Made by a program: the position numbers and the translations under genes. Below the pieces are notes generated by a model that did not search any database, was not told the DNA's origin, and worked only from the letters and a program-made list of their open reading frames with translations. A stretch of DNA of 5,338 nucleotides, from NCBI GenBank assembly GCA_900550235.1, contig URRQ01000075.1, positions 1-5,338 of the forward strand, read 5' to 3'. This DNA comes from an uncultured Lachnospiraceae bacterium. GTDB lineage: Bacteria > Bacillota > Clostridia > Lachnospirales > Lachnospiraceae. Positions 1 to 5,287 of the stretch are shown piece after piece; position 1 is the stretch's first letter; every line of letters begins with the position of its first letter.

Positions 1-55
1 CCTGCGGCCTCCTGGTCCCAAACCAGGCGCTCTAGCCAAGCTGAGCCACACCCCG
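1..55 (-). tRNA. tRNA-Pro (anticodon UGG), 3' part cut by window edge
   Basis: Read on the minus strand, the gene starts CGGGGTG (acceptor arm) at position 55, followed by a D arm with GCTC/GAGC stem and an AGCTTGGCTA loop. The anticodon arm is CCTGG / TTTGGGA / CCAGG, giving anticodon UGG (plus-strand bases 18-20), which decodes CCN proline codons. The variable loop and the first strand of the T stem (GCAGG) are present. The T loop, the rest of the T arm and the 3' acceptor strand lie beyond the left edge, so about 55 of roughly 77 bases are visible. It has its own promoter (97-125) and may be the first gene of a tRNA cluster continuing to the left. Confidence 0.95.
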
Positions 56-96
56 TTTTTTGTTTTCGTTGTTGTCATCTCCGTGACACAATCGTT

Positions 97-125
97 ATTA
101 TATATGCTCTGCACGGAAATGTCAA
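97..125 (-). promoter_or_regulatory. Near-perfect sigma-A promoter of tRNA-Pro
   Basis: On the minus strand a perfect -35 box TTGACA (120-125) is separated by 17 bases from a perfect -10 box TATAAT (97-102). The expected transcription start is near position 90, about 35 bases before the tRNA 5' end. This is full consensus with optimal spacing, as expected for a stable-RNA gene. The promoter lies just beyond the terminator of the phosphodiesterase operon, so the tRNA is transcribed independently. Confidence 0.9.
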
Positions 126-129
126 CAAC

Positions 130-163
130 TTTTTTCAATTTTTTTTATTTTTTTCATTTTTTT
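130..163 (-). promoter_or_regulatory. Phased A-tracts, probable UP element upstream of the tRNA promoter
   Basis: Immediately upstream of the -35 box (minus strand) are four A-tracts of 6, 8, 7 and 7 bases, at 130-135, 139-146, 148-154 and 157-163. Their centres are 8.5 to 10 bases apart, close to one helical turn. Such phased tracts bend DNA, and A/T-rich UP elements are known to bind the alpha C-terminal domain of RNA polymerase and boost stable-RNA promoters. The function here is inferred from position and composition. Confidence 0.6.
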
Positions 164-164
164 G

Positions 165-190
165 AAAAACGCCCATTTTACGGCGTTTTT
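165..190 (-). terminator. Intrinsic terminator of the rlmL-rdgB-yfcE operon
   Basis: A perfect 9-bp inverted repeat (165-173 with 182-190, arms AAAAACGCC / GGCGTTTTT) encloses an 8-base loop. The descending arm ends in five U in the minus-strand transcript, after which the sequence becomes A-rich, so the U tract is inside the stem. The stop codon of the phosphodiesterase gene (189-191) overlaps the foot of the hairpin. It separates this operon from the tRNA promoter. Confidence 0.75.
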
Positions 191-677
191 ATAAGTAATA
201 CGTCTCGAATTTCATCTCACCATTCGGCAGAATTTCCATAATCATATAACTTCCTTGTCTGCCTGGCTGTCTGGGAAATGACAAACTTCCCGGATTCAAT
301 ATCGTGATCTTTTCATCCTGCTCAAAATAAGGTCTGTGTGTATGGCCGAACATCACCACATCAACTCCTCTGGATATTCCTTCCTTTCGAATCATCTCCG
401 TTCCCGTAGACACGTAATAATAATGTCCATGCGTCATAAATATTTTTTCCCCTGCAAGCGAAAACTCTCTTTCTTTTTTTTGAAAAGAAAAGAAATCATT
501 ATTTCCTGATACCATACAGACCGGACATCCTGCCACAGCCTCAATATACTCTTCCCCACCTTCTACATCTCCCAAATGGAGCAGCATATCAATCTTGCCT
601 GCACGTTCCAAAGCTTCGTCCAAAGCGCTGTGACGCCCATGTGTATCACTCACAATCATTACTCTCATCGTTTTCAT
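189..677 (-). CDS. yfcE: YfcE/MJ0936-family metallophosphoesterase
   Basis: This encodes a small cytoplasmic, metal-dependent phosphodiesterase of the YfcE/MJ0936 family (calcineurin-like fold). Of 162 residues, the two-metal motifs appear in order: SDTHG at 10-14, LGDVEGG at 35-41, GNND at 58-61, THGH at 82-85 and GHTH at 111-114, followed by NPGS at 128-131. Family members hydrolyse model phosphodiesters; the natural substrate is mostly unknown. The frame is open for 89 more codons upstream, but that part lies inside rdgB and has no family similarity, so ATG at 677 is chosen. A weak GGGA lies about 8 bases ahead, and the rdgB stop is only 4 bases upstream, suggesting translational coupling. 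A second ATG at 668 is possible (159 residues). A homologous pair (ysnA-ysnB) is adjacent in Bacillus subtilis. The symbol denotes the family; orthology is not proven. Confidence 0.93.
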   Translation of the reverse strand: MKTMRVMIVSDTHGRHSALDEALERAGKIDMLLHLGDVEGGEEYIEAVAGCPVCMVSGNNDFFSFQKKEREFSLAGEKIFMTHGHYYYVSTGTEMIRKEGISRGVDVVMFGHTHRPYFEQDEKITILNPGSLSFPRQPGRQGSYMIMEILPNGEMKFETYYL

Positions 678-681
678 AGTT

Positions 682-1284
682 TTATCCCATCTTTCGTTCA
701 ATAATCGGACGTATCGCGCGAAGCGCTTTCCCCCTATGGCTAAGTTCATTTTTCTTTTCCACTGAAAGTTCTGCAGTTGTGCACTCATATTCCGGCAGAT
801 AGAAGATTGGATCATATCCAAATCCATTCTCACCGGCAATTTCATATCCAATACGTCCTTCAATTGTTCCACGCACTGTCTCCACTGTACCATCCGGAAA
901 TGCTGCTGCAATGGCACATACAAATCTTGCGGTACGTTTTTCATCCGGCACTCCTTTCAATCGATCCAAAAGAAGATTATTCTTAATCGTATACGGTGTA
1001 TCTGTTCCCGCATAACGCGCAGAATATATCCCTGGTTCTTTGTTCAAATAATCAATCTCCAAGCCCGAATCATCTGCAAGTACGATATCTTCCGGCAAAA
1101 GCTTCGAAATAGCGGTTGCCTTAATCTGGGCATTCTCTTCAAATGTAGTTCCGTCTTCCACAATGTCAACGTCGATCCCTGCTTCCTTCATAGAAAGAAT
1201 CTCCATCCCAAGATCCGCTAAAATCATACGGATTTCTTTCATCTTATCCTGATTGCCTGTAGCAAAAATAATTCTATTTTTCAT
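682..1284 (-). CDS. rdgB: RdgB/HAM1 XTP/dITP pyrophosphatase
   Basis: This enzyme removes non-canonical purine nucleotides (dITP, ITP, XTP) by hydrolysing them to the monophosphate and pyrophosphate, keeping them out of DNA and RNA. The 200-residue protein is full length for the family. Visible signatures are ATGNQDKMKEI at 8-18 (nucleotide binding), FEENA at 48-52 (acidic metal-site residues), ADDSGLEID at 70-78 (catalytic acidic loop), PGIYSARYAG at 84-93, GFGYDPIF at 154-161 and LSHRGKAL at 181-188. ATG at 1284 is preceded by AAGGAG with a spacer of about 8 bases. The start overlaps the last 11 bases of the rlmL-like gene in another frame, and yfcE follows after 4 bases, so the three form one operon. 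Nothing is missing or odd. Confidence 0.97.
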   Translation of the reverse strand: MKNRIIFATGNQDKMKEIRMILADLGMEILSMKEAGIDVDIVEDGTTFEENAQIKATAISKLLPEDIVLADDSGLEIDYLNKEPGIYSARYAGTDTPYTIKNNLLLDRLKGVPDEKRTARFVCAIAAAFPDGTVETVRGTIEGRIGYEIAGENGFGYDPIFYLPEYECTTAELSVEKKNELSHRGKALRAIRPIIERKMG

Positions 1285-2440
1285 CCTGCGTCTCCTTTTT
1301 CTGTCTTGGTGGCTTTGGTCCCAAGAACTGATAAAAATATGTTTTCAGCATTCCATTGTAAATTTTACGATTTTTGTCTGCTTTTCTTCCAAAATACTTT
1401 TCTGTATCCTCATAACTTGTAATCATATAAGCAGACCAGCTATCCAGTTTCTTAAAACTGTCTCCAAACTCTTTGTAAAGTCCCGGCAGATTTTCTTTCT
1501 CTTCCAAGCGCTCTCCATACGGTGGATTCGTAATAATAAAGCCATACTTTTTCGGATGACGAAAATCTTTTACTGCCCGCTCCTGAAAATGAATGAGATG
1601 CTCCACTCCGGCTTCTCTTGCATTTTCCCTTGCTGCTCTTACTACCGCACCATCGATATCATATCCTTGAATATCTACTTCTATATCATCGTTTACAAGC
1701 TCATTTGCCTCGTTCACCGCATCATACCAGAACTTCTTCGGAATCAGGTTTGTCCATTCTTCAGCTGTAAAAGAGCGATTCATACCTGGCGCAATATTGG
1801 CCGCGATCATTGCCGCTTCGATTGGAAACGTACCGCTGCCGCAAAACGGATCTACAAGAATACGATCTTTCTTCCAAGGTGTCAGCATAATAAGAGCTGC
1901 CGCCAATGTTTCCGTAATCGGAGCTTTACTCTGAAGCTGTCTATAGCCTCTTTTATGAAGAGAGACACCGGATGTATCGATTCCCACTGTTACAATGTCT
2001 TTCATAAGAAATACACGAATCGGATACGATGCCCCGTCCTCTTGAAACCAATCCGTATGATAGTGTTCCTTCATACGATTTACCATAGCCTTCTTCATAA
2101 TTGACTGGATGTCTGAAGGACTGAACAACTTGCTCTTTACAGAAGCTGCTTTTGTCACCCAGAATTTTCCATCTTTTGGAATGTACGTTTCCCACGGAAT
2201 CTGCTTTGTTTTTTCAAACAATTCATCAAAAGTAACCGCTTTAAAGCAACCTACTTTCAAAAGTACTCTCTCTGCTGTCCGCAAAAAAATATTCGCACGA
2301 CAGATTGCCTCCATGTCTCCATAAAATGATACTCTTCCATCCTCTACGGAAGAAATCTCATATCCCAGATCTTGCACTTCTCTTTTTAAAACTGATTCCA
2401 GTCCAAAATGACACGGTGCGATCAATTCTATTTTTTTCAT
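1274..2440 (-). CDS. rlmL: THUMP-domain RlmL/YpsC-type 23S rRNA (guanine-N2) methyltransferase
   Basis: This is a class I SAM-dependent RNA methyltransferase of the UPF0020/THUMP family. Its 388 residues carry an N-terminal ferredoxin-like plus THUMP RNA-binding region (about 1-155) and a C-terminal Rossmann methyltransferase domain. Motif I is DPFCGSGTF at 197-205, the acidic SAM ribose-binding motif is GYDID at 259-263, and catalytic motif IV is TNPPYGER at 304-311, typical of exocyclic-amino methylation. LHKRGYR at 161-167 is a family landmark. The E. coli RlmL half makes m2G2445 in 23S rRNA; this protein lacks the RlmK half, as is usual in Firmicutes (YpsC). The substrate is inferred. The frame opens at 2473, but ATG at 2440 is chosen because GGAGG lies 7 bases before it and the protein then starts with the conserved MKKIELIAPC. 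First gene of the operon. Confidence 0.93.
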   Translation of the reverse strand: MKKIELIAPCHFGLESVLKREVQDLGYEISSVEDGRVSFYGDMEAICRANIFLRTAERVLLKVGCFKAVTFDELFEKTKQIPWETYIPKDGKFWVTKAASVKSKLFSPSDIQSIMKKAMVNRMKEHYHTDWFQEDGASYPIRVFLMKDIVTVGIDTSGVSLHKRGYRQLQSKAPITETLAAALIMLTPWKKDRILVDPFCGSGTFPIEAAMIAANIAPGMNRSFTAEEWTNLIPKKFWYDAVNEANELVNDDIEVDIQGYDIDGAVVRAARENAREAGVEHLIHFQERAVKDFRHPKKYGFIITNPPYGERLEEKENLPGLYKEFGDSFKKLDSWSAYMITSYEDTEKYFGRKADKNRKIYNGMLKTYFYQFLGPKPPRQKKETQDEK

Positions 2441-2492
2441 TATGTATCCTCCACATTTCCCTTGTTTATTCAAACATTGGGTTCCTTTTTCT

Positions 2493-2522
2493 ATATTATT
2501 TCATAACTATCCCATATGTCAA
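2493..2522 (-). promoter_or_regulatory. Sigma-A-type promoter of the rlmL-rdgB-yfcE operon
   Basis: On the minus strand a perfect -35 TTGACA (2517-2522) is followed by TAATAT (2493-2498, 18-base spacer) or ATAATA (2494-2499, 17-base spacer). Predicted transcription starts near 2486, giving a leader of about 45 bases before the rlmL start, with the GGAGG ribosome site within it. The -35 box lies two bases from the foot of the preceding hairpin, so the two elements are compactly arranged. Confidence 0.7.
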
Positions 2523-2524
2523 AT

Positions 2525-2556
2525 AGAGACGTAAACTTTTTTAAGTTTACGTCTCT
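2525..2556 (-). terminator. 14-bp hairpin, probable terminator of the small Asn-rich gene
   Basis: A perfect 14-bp inverted repeat (2525-2538 with 2543-2556; arm AGAGACGTAAACTT) has a 4-base loop of T/A. It starts 16 bases after the small gene's stop codon, as expected for a terminator. The U tract is modest in both directions (CTATTTG on the minus strand, TCTTTG on the plus strand), so termination may be partial. The -35 box of the next operon follows at once. Confidence 0.6.
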
Positions 2557-2572
2557 TCTTTGTGAAACAATC

Positions 2573-2761
2573 TTAATAATTAGCGTCCTCACTTGCAGAA
2601 CGTGCATTTTTATTCGATGATCTGTTTACATTTTTGTTTGATGCATTATTTGCATTCTTATTAGTTACTTTGTTAGATGTTTTGTTCTTGTTCTGCCCAT
2701 CATTCATAGATGCGTAAGAGTTTTTGTTGTTCATATTGTTTGTTGAATTTGTTTTTGCCAT
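2573..2761 (-). CDS. Small Asn/Lys/Ser-rich protein, putative spore protein
   Basis: I do not recognise a named family for this 62-residue protein. It is low complexity: 20 Asn, 9 Ser, 8 Lys and 7 Ala, with no Cys, Trp, Phe, Leu, Ile, His or Pro, a net positive charge, and an acidic end (EDANY). An imperfect octapeptide repeat is visible at 40-47 (ASNKNVNR) and 48-55 (SSNKNARS), and S/T-N-K recurs at 29, 33, 41 and 49. It has no signal peptide or membrane segment and is probably disordered. Translation is well supported by AGGAGGA 7 bases before ATG. Upstream lies a sigma-G-like promoter (2797-2826), and a hairpin follows the stop. Its composition recalls small spore-core proteins such as gamma-type SASPs, but there is no clear sequence match; the spore role is inferred. 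It could also be another stress-related disordered protein. Confidence 0.8.
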   Translation of the reverse strand: MAKTNSTNNMNNKNSYASMNDGQNKNKTSNKVTNKNANNASNKNVNRSSNKNARSASEDANY

Positions 2762-2796
2762 TGTAAATTCCTCCTATATTTTTAATGTTACAATGC

Positions 2797-2826
2797 TATT
2801 ATGTCTTTATTTTTACTTTTTTATAC
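2797..2826 (-). promoter_or_regulatory. Sigma-G-like (forespore) promoter of the small Asn-rich gene
   Basis: On the minus strand GTATA (2822-2826) is followed after exactly 18 bases by CATAATA (2797-2803). This fits the published Bacillus sigma-G consensus GHATR-N18-CATXHTA at every defined position. Transcription would start near 2790, about 29 bases before the ATG, leaving the AGGAGG site (about 2771-2776) well placed. No good sigma-A -35 box stands at the right distance. The surrounding DNA is very AT-rich, so a chance match cannot be excluded. Confidence 0.5.
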
Positions 2827-2901
2827 ACAAAATGAACACAAGTCTTAATTATTTTTTAAATTTTTCTTGCTTTTTTTACCAATTTATATTATACTAACTC
2901 A

Positions 2902-2920
2902 TGTAGAAATTATTTCTACA
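2902..2920. repeat. 19-bp palindrome, operator-like or 5' stem-loop
   Basis: TGTAGAAAT-T-ATTTCTACA is a perfect 9-bp inverted repeat around one central base. As DNA it has the size and symmetry of a dimeric repressor operator; as plus-strand RNA it would fold into a hairpin. It sits exactly where transcription would begin from a TTGCTT-N17-TATACT promoter on the plus strand. On the minus strand it covers the -35 area of an isolated TATAAT (2888-2893). I cannot assign it to a known regulator: it does not match Fur, PerR, CodY, LexA or CIRCE consensus sequences. Confidence 0.6.
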
Positions 2921-2950
2921 ACCCCTTATTAATTATTTATACTCCCCTCG

Positions 2951-2985
2951 AGATCCCGGTAGCTCCCCTACCGGGGTTTCATTTT
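2951..2985 (+). terminator. Intrinsic terminator on the plus strand with no gene ahead of it
   Basis: Perfect 8-bp arms CCCGGTAG (2955-2962) and CTACCGGG (2968-2975) enclose a CTCCC loop. The stem can be lengthened by A-U and G-U pairs at 2951-2954 with 2976-2979. It is followed on the plus strand by GTTTCATTTTATT, a normal U-rich tail. On the minus strand the stem is followed by ATCTCGAGG, with no U tract, so the orientation is clearly plus. All recognised genes here run on the minus strand. Confidence 0.7.
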
Positions 2986-3032
2986 ATTATAAAACAACTT
3001 CCAGGCGTGCGGAGATGCTGCGCAATTAGAGG

Positions 3033-3082
3033 AAAAATGGGATTCCGGTGTGTGGGTAACGCAACACCGGAATCCCATTTTT
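3033..3082 (-). terminator. 19-bp perfect hairpin ending the permease operon
   Basis: Arms AAAAATGGGATTCCGGTGT (3033-3051) and its exact complement (3064-3082) enclose a 12-base loop. It starts 8 bases after the permease stop codon. In the minus-strand transcript the stem ends in UUUUU then CCUC; in the plus direction it ends in TTTTTT. It may therefore work both ways, also stopping any plus-strand transcription entering the permease gene. Confidence 0.85.
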
Positions 3083-3090
3083 TATTCACC

Positions 3091-4476
3091 TTATTCACTT
3101 CGAATTGCTGCCAAAGGACTTAAGCGCATCGCACGAAGCGCCGGAAAATATCCCGCTGCCATTCCTACCAAAGTTGCAAATATGAGAGATACCAGAACAA
3201 GCCATACCGGAATATGGGAAATGCTTCCTGAAAGCCCCATATCCGCTCCTGCGCTTGCTACTACTCGATTAAGCACAAAGGATACGATGATACTAAAAAT
3301 ATTGCCCACAACGCCTCCTATGAAACCTATGAAGCCTGCCTCCATTAAAAACATTTGTTTGATATTTTTCATATCACATCCAAGTACCTTAATGACACCG
3401 ATTTCCTTTGTTCTTTCATAAATGGACATCATCATCGTGTTTGCAATACCTATCGCCGCTACAAGAAGCGAAATTGCTCCAATTCCACCAAGAACTGCCT
3501 GAATCATTGCAGACTGTTTTTTCATGCTTTCCAAATACTCCGCATTACTATGCGTTTGAAATCCCATGTCACGAATCAGCGCAGATACTGCTTCCACATT
3601 ATTCAGATCATCTACTTTTACTTTTGCACTATTATAAACAAAGTACTTATACGGCTTTCCATTTTCCGCAACCGGTTGTCCCGGAATCGCTCTTCCTTTG
3701 AATTCCTTTTTCAATACTGTTTTCAATGTTTCCAAGTCACAATATGTATTGTAAGAAAACTGATTCCAATCTTCAATTCCGCCTTTTACAACGCCGGAGG
3801 CCTTTACCGCATATTTCTTTGCTACTTTCGGAGTCGTGGATTCTCCTCCTGTTTCTTCGCCAAATACGCCCGAACTCGACTGATAATATGCATCTTGATC
3901 CAAGATTAAAAACAAAGAATCTTTGGCAAGATCTATATCCGGAAGTTCACCTGTCTCCCAATATCCCCCGCCTCCATTCTTTTTATTAAAGTTTTGAAGA
4001 ACCATATTACCATATACCAGTTCCAAATTTCCGCTATTTACTGCCGGAAGTTTTCCTCCTTCCGCGAGCGGAATTTCCATCTGAGACAGCGCTTCATGAG
4101 ACATGCCATACAGTTCCAGCCAGCCTTCATAATTGCCTTTCAGAGTCAATGCAGATACATTCAGAACCGGAGATGCATATACTACGTGATCCAAGGTCTT
4201 AAATTGTTCCACCATATCGTCTGTAATAAGTTTCTTTTCCTCAGATGAAGAACCGGATTCCGGCCCCCACATATCTTCAGATGATACTTCAATCTCCGTA
4301 AGTCCGCCGGATTTTTCAATATCTTCATACATGGATTTCTGAAGACCAAGACCAAGAGAAATCATAACAACGATAGAAGCTGTTCCTATCACGACTCCGA
4401 GCACGGTAAGAAATGTCCTAAGTTTTCTTCGCTTAAGGTTCCCACTACTCATCCTCAGTAAGTCTATCAAGCTCAT
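3091..4476 (-). CDS. MacB/FtsX-type ABC transporter permease
   Basis: This is a 461-residue integral membrane subunit of a type VII (MacB-like) ABC system, which typically couples cytoplasmic ATP hydrolysis to export or to mechanical action on extracytoplasmic partners. The layout is canonical: an amphipathic N-terminus LLRMSSGNLKRRKLRT, TM1 at about 21-45, a large extracytoplasmic MacB_PCD-like domain (46-325), then the FtsX domain with TM2 (about 326-352), TM3 (381-403) and TM4 (424-447). The coupling motif YERTKEIGVIKVLG is at 353-366 and the usual ending FPALRAMRLSPLAAIR is present. ATG at 4476 is preferred because it gives the conserved N-terminus and has AGGAGG 12 bases ahead; ATG at 4452 lacks a spaced ribosome site. 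It overlaps the upstream surface-protein gene by 32 bases. The ATPase is not in the window. The substrate is unknown. Confidence 0.94.
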   Translation of the reverse strand: MSLIDLLRMSSGNLKRRKLRTFLTVLGVVIGTASIVVMISLGLGLQKSMYEDIEKSGGLTEIEVSSEDMWGPESGSSSEEKKLITDDMVEQFKTLDHVVYASPVLNVSALTLKGNYEGWLELYGMSHEALSQMEIPLAEGGKLPAVNSGNLELVYGNMVLQNFNKKNGGGGYWETGELPDIDLAKDSLFLILDQDAYYQSSSGVFGEETGGESTTPKVAKKYAVKASGVVKGGIEDWNQFSYNTYCDLETLKTVLKKEFKGRAIPGQPVAENGKPYKYFVYNSAKVKVDDLNNVEAVSALIRDMGFQTHSNAEYLESMKKQSAMIQAVLGGIGAISLLVAAIGIANTMMMSIYERTKEIGVIKVLGCDMKNIKQMFLMEAGFIGFIGGVVGNIFSIIVSFVLNRVVASAGADMGLSGSISHIPVWLVLVSLIFATLVGMAAGYFPALRAMRLSPLAAIRSE

Positions 4477-5287
4477 CTTCTAAGAATTCCTCCTCTTCTT
4501 CATTTGCTTTTTTCTTTTTATGCTTCTTCACTAACACGAATGCAACAATTGCCACGACTGCCAAAACTGCGATTACAATCGGAATGACAGGGAATCCTTT
4601 TTCTTCCTCCGGTTCCATCATAGATGGATCATCCATGATTGCATCTTGAGGTATCGGTTCCGTCACCATCAAAGTAAGCTCCTTTTCTGCAGTGGATATT
4701 GCCCCTGTTTCATCCTCATACGTAATCAAAAGTTTTGCCTTTCCATCTCCGGTTGTTACTTCTTCTCCGGTTACCATTCCATCAATGACTGCCGTAGCGC
4801 CCGGTTCTACATTTCCAATAAACAACTCTTTTGACTTCAAGCCTTCCCCTTCAAATCTTGCCTTTACGTTATAAAGTTTCACGCGTCCAAGATTATAGAG
4901 GTTACACATCACATTGCATTCACTTCCCAGTTCTACAACATCGGAGCTCATCTCAAATTCACTGAATTCGAATCTTGCGTCCTGCTTCACCGGTACCGAA
5001 ATACTTGCTGCGCTTTCGTATTGTCCCCCATTACCATCTTCATATTTCATGGAAAGGTCAATACTGTATGGTTTCTGTACCAAATCTGCTTTTGCATTCA
5101 GATCAATGGAAATGTCTTTTTTCCCGTTTGCTTTGATTCCTTCCAAGTACACAACGCTGGAACCGGAAGATGGCAAAAATGCCGGTGATGTCGTATTCTC
5201 GTCACTGCCTTCTGCCGGCGCATTGAAATCAAACAGCATATTCTTTACTGCCGTCTTTTTTGATGTATTTTTCAAATGTACAATTAA
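4445..5287 (-). CDS. C-terminal part of a CARDB/COG1361-like surface protein, 5' end apparently lost
   Basis: The product looks like the end of a cell-surface protein. It has two beta-rich, CARDB/COG1361-like domains (about residues 1-98 and 100-205, numbered from a TTG at 5275), an acidic linker, one membrane segment (229-249), a KKHKKKK stop-transfer stretch, and a Glu/Asp-rich cytoplasmic tail. Such proteins are often encoded beside MacB-like permeases and may be partners of the transporter. The frame is open only to an in-frame TAA at 5294-5296. The first residues (LIVHLKNTSKKTAVKN) look like the interior strand of a domain, not a protein start. There is no signal peptide, no ATG near the beginning, and TTG at 5275 has no properly spaced ribosome site. 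The break coincides with a hairpin repeat. I read it as a 5'-truncated gene, possibly a pseudogene; a frameshift or assembly join is the alternative. Confidence 0.75.
   Translation of the reverse strand, partial: LIVHLKNTSKKTAVKNMLFDFNAPAEGSDENTTSPAFLPSSGSSVVYLEGIKANGKKDISIDLNAKADLVQKPYSIDLSMKYEDGNGGQYESAASISVPVKQDARFEFSEFEMSSDVVELGSECNVMCNLYNLGRVKLYNVKARFEGEGLKSKELFIGNVEPGATAVIDGMVTGEEVTTGDGKAKLLITYEDETGAISTAEKELTLMVTEPIPQDAIMDDPSMMEPEEEKGFPVIPIVIAVLAVVAIVAFVLVKKHKKKKANEEEEEFLEDELDRLTEDE

Larger units (their letters stand above)
2902..2986 (+). ncRNA. Candidate C-rich small RNA (unconfirmed)
   Basis: A plus-strand intrinsic terminator at 2951-2985 has no plus-strand gene ahead of it. Upstream, TTGCTT (2867-2872) and TATACT (2890-2895), 17 bases apart, form a moderate sigma-A-like promoter that would start transcription near 2902. 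The resulting RNA of about 80 nt would have a 5' stem-loop (2902-2920), an AU-rich linker with two C clusters (ACCCC at 2920-2924, CTCCCCTC at 2942-2949), and a terminator hairpin with a CTCCC loop. Unpaired UCCC-type motifs are typical of Firmicutes small RNAs that pair with Shine-Dalgarno sequences, such as RsaE/RoxS. No open reading frame with a ribosome site is evident. The -35 box is poor, and the interpretation is inference. Confidence 0.35.
2762..3090. other. Intergenic region between permease and small-protein genes
   Basis: About 330 bases contain no credible gene. From left to right they hold the ribosome site and sigma-G-like promoter of the small gene (to 2826), an AT-rich stretch (2827-2887), a possible plus-strand promoter (2867-2895), a 19-bp palindrome (2902-2920), an AT-rich stretch with C-rich clusters, a plus-strand terminator (2951-2985), a short more GC-rich stretch (3001-3024) with no clear function, and the permease terminator (3033-3082). 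Confidence 0.7.

Noticed and set aside
678..944. Upstream extension of the phosphodiesterase frame (89 more codons)
   Set aside because: It lies wholly within rdgB in another frame and shows no family similarity. The conserved fold starts at MKTMRVMIVSDTHG, so the start was set to 677.
1253..2104. 283-codon open frame on the plus strand
   Set aside because: It is antisense to the rlmL-like gene, rich in Cys, His, Ile and Phe in a mirror-frame pattern, with no ribosome site or recognisable domain.
1953..2195. 80-codon minus-strand frame inside the rlmL-like gene
   Set aside because: Out-of-frame shadow of a complete, well-conserved protein.
2441..2473. Earlier ATG at 2473 for the rlmL-like gene
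   Set aside because: The extra 11 residues are not conserved-looking and contain the GGAGG site that serves the ATG at 2440.
2951..2979. Hairpin considered as a second minus-strand terminator of the permease operon
   Set aside because: On the minus strand it is followed by ATCTCGAGG without a U tract; the U-rich tail is only on the plus side.
3001..3024. Short more GC-rich stretch between two terminators, possible hairpin
   Set aside because: Pairing is imperfect (three clean pairs, then a mismatch or bulge), with no U tract and no recognisable RNA family; too weak to call.
3355..3909. 184-codon open frame on the plus strand, with similar shorter ones nearby
   Set aside because: Antisense shadow of the well-supported permease gene; no domain, no start signal.
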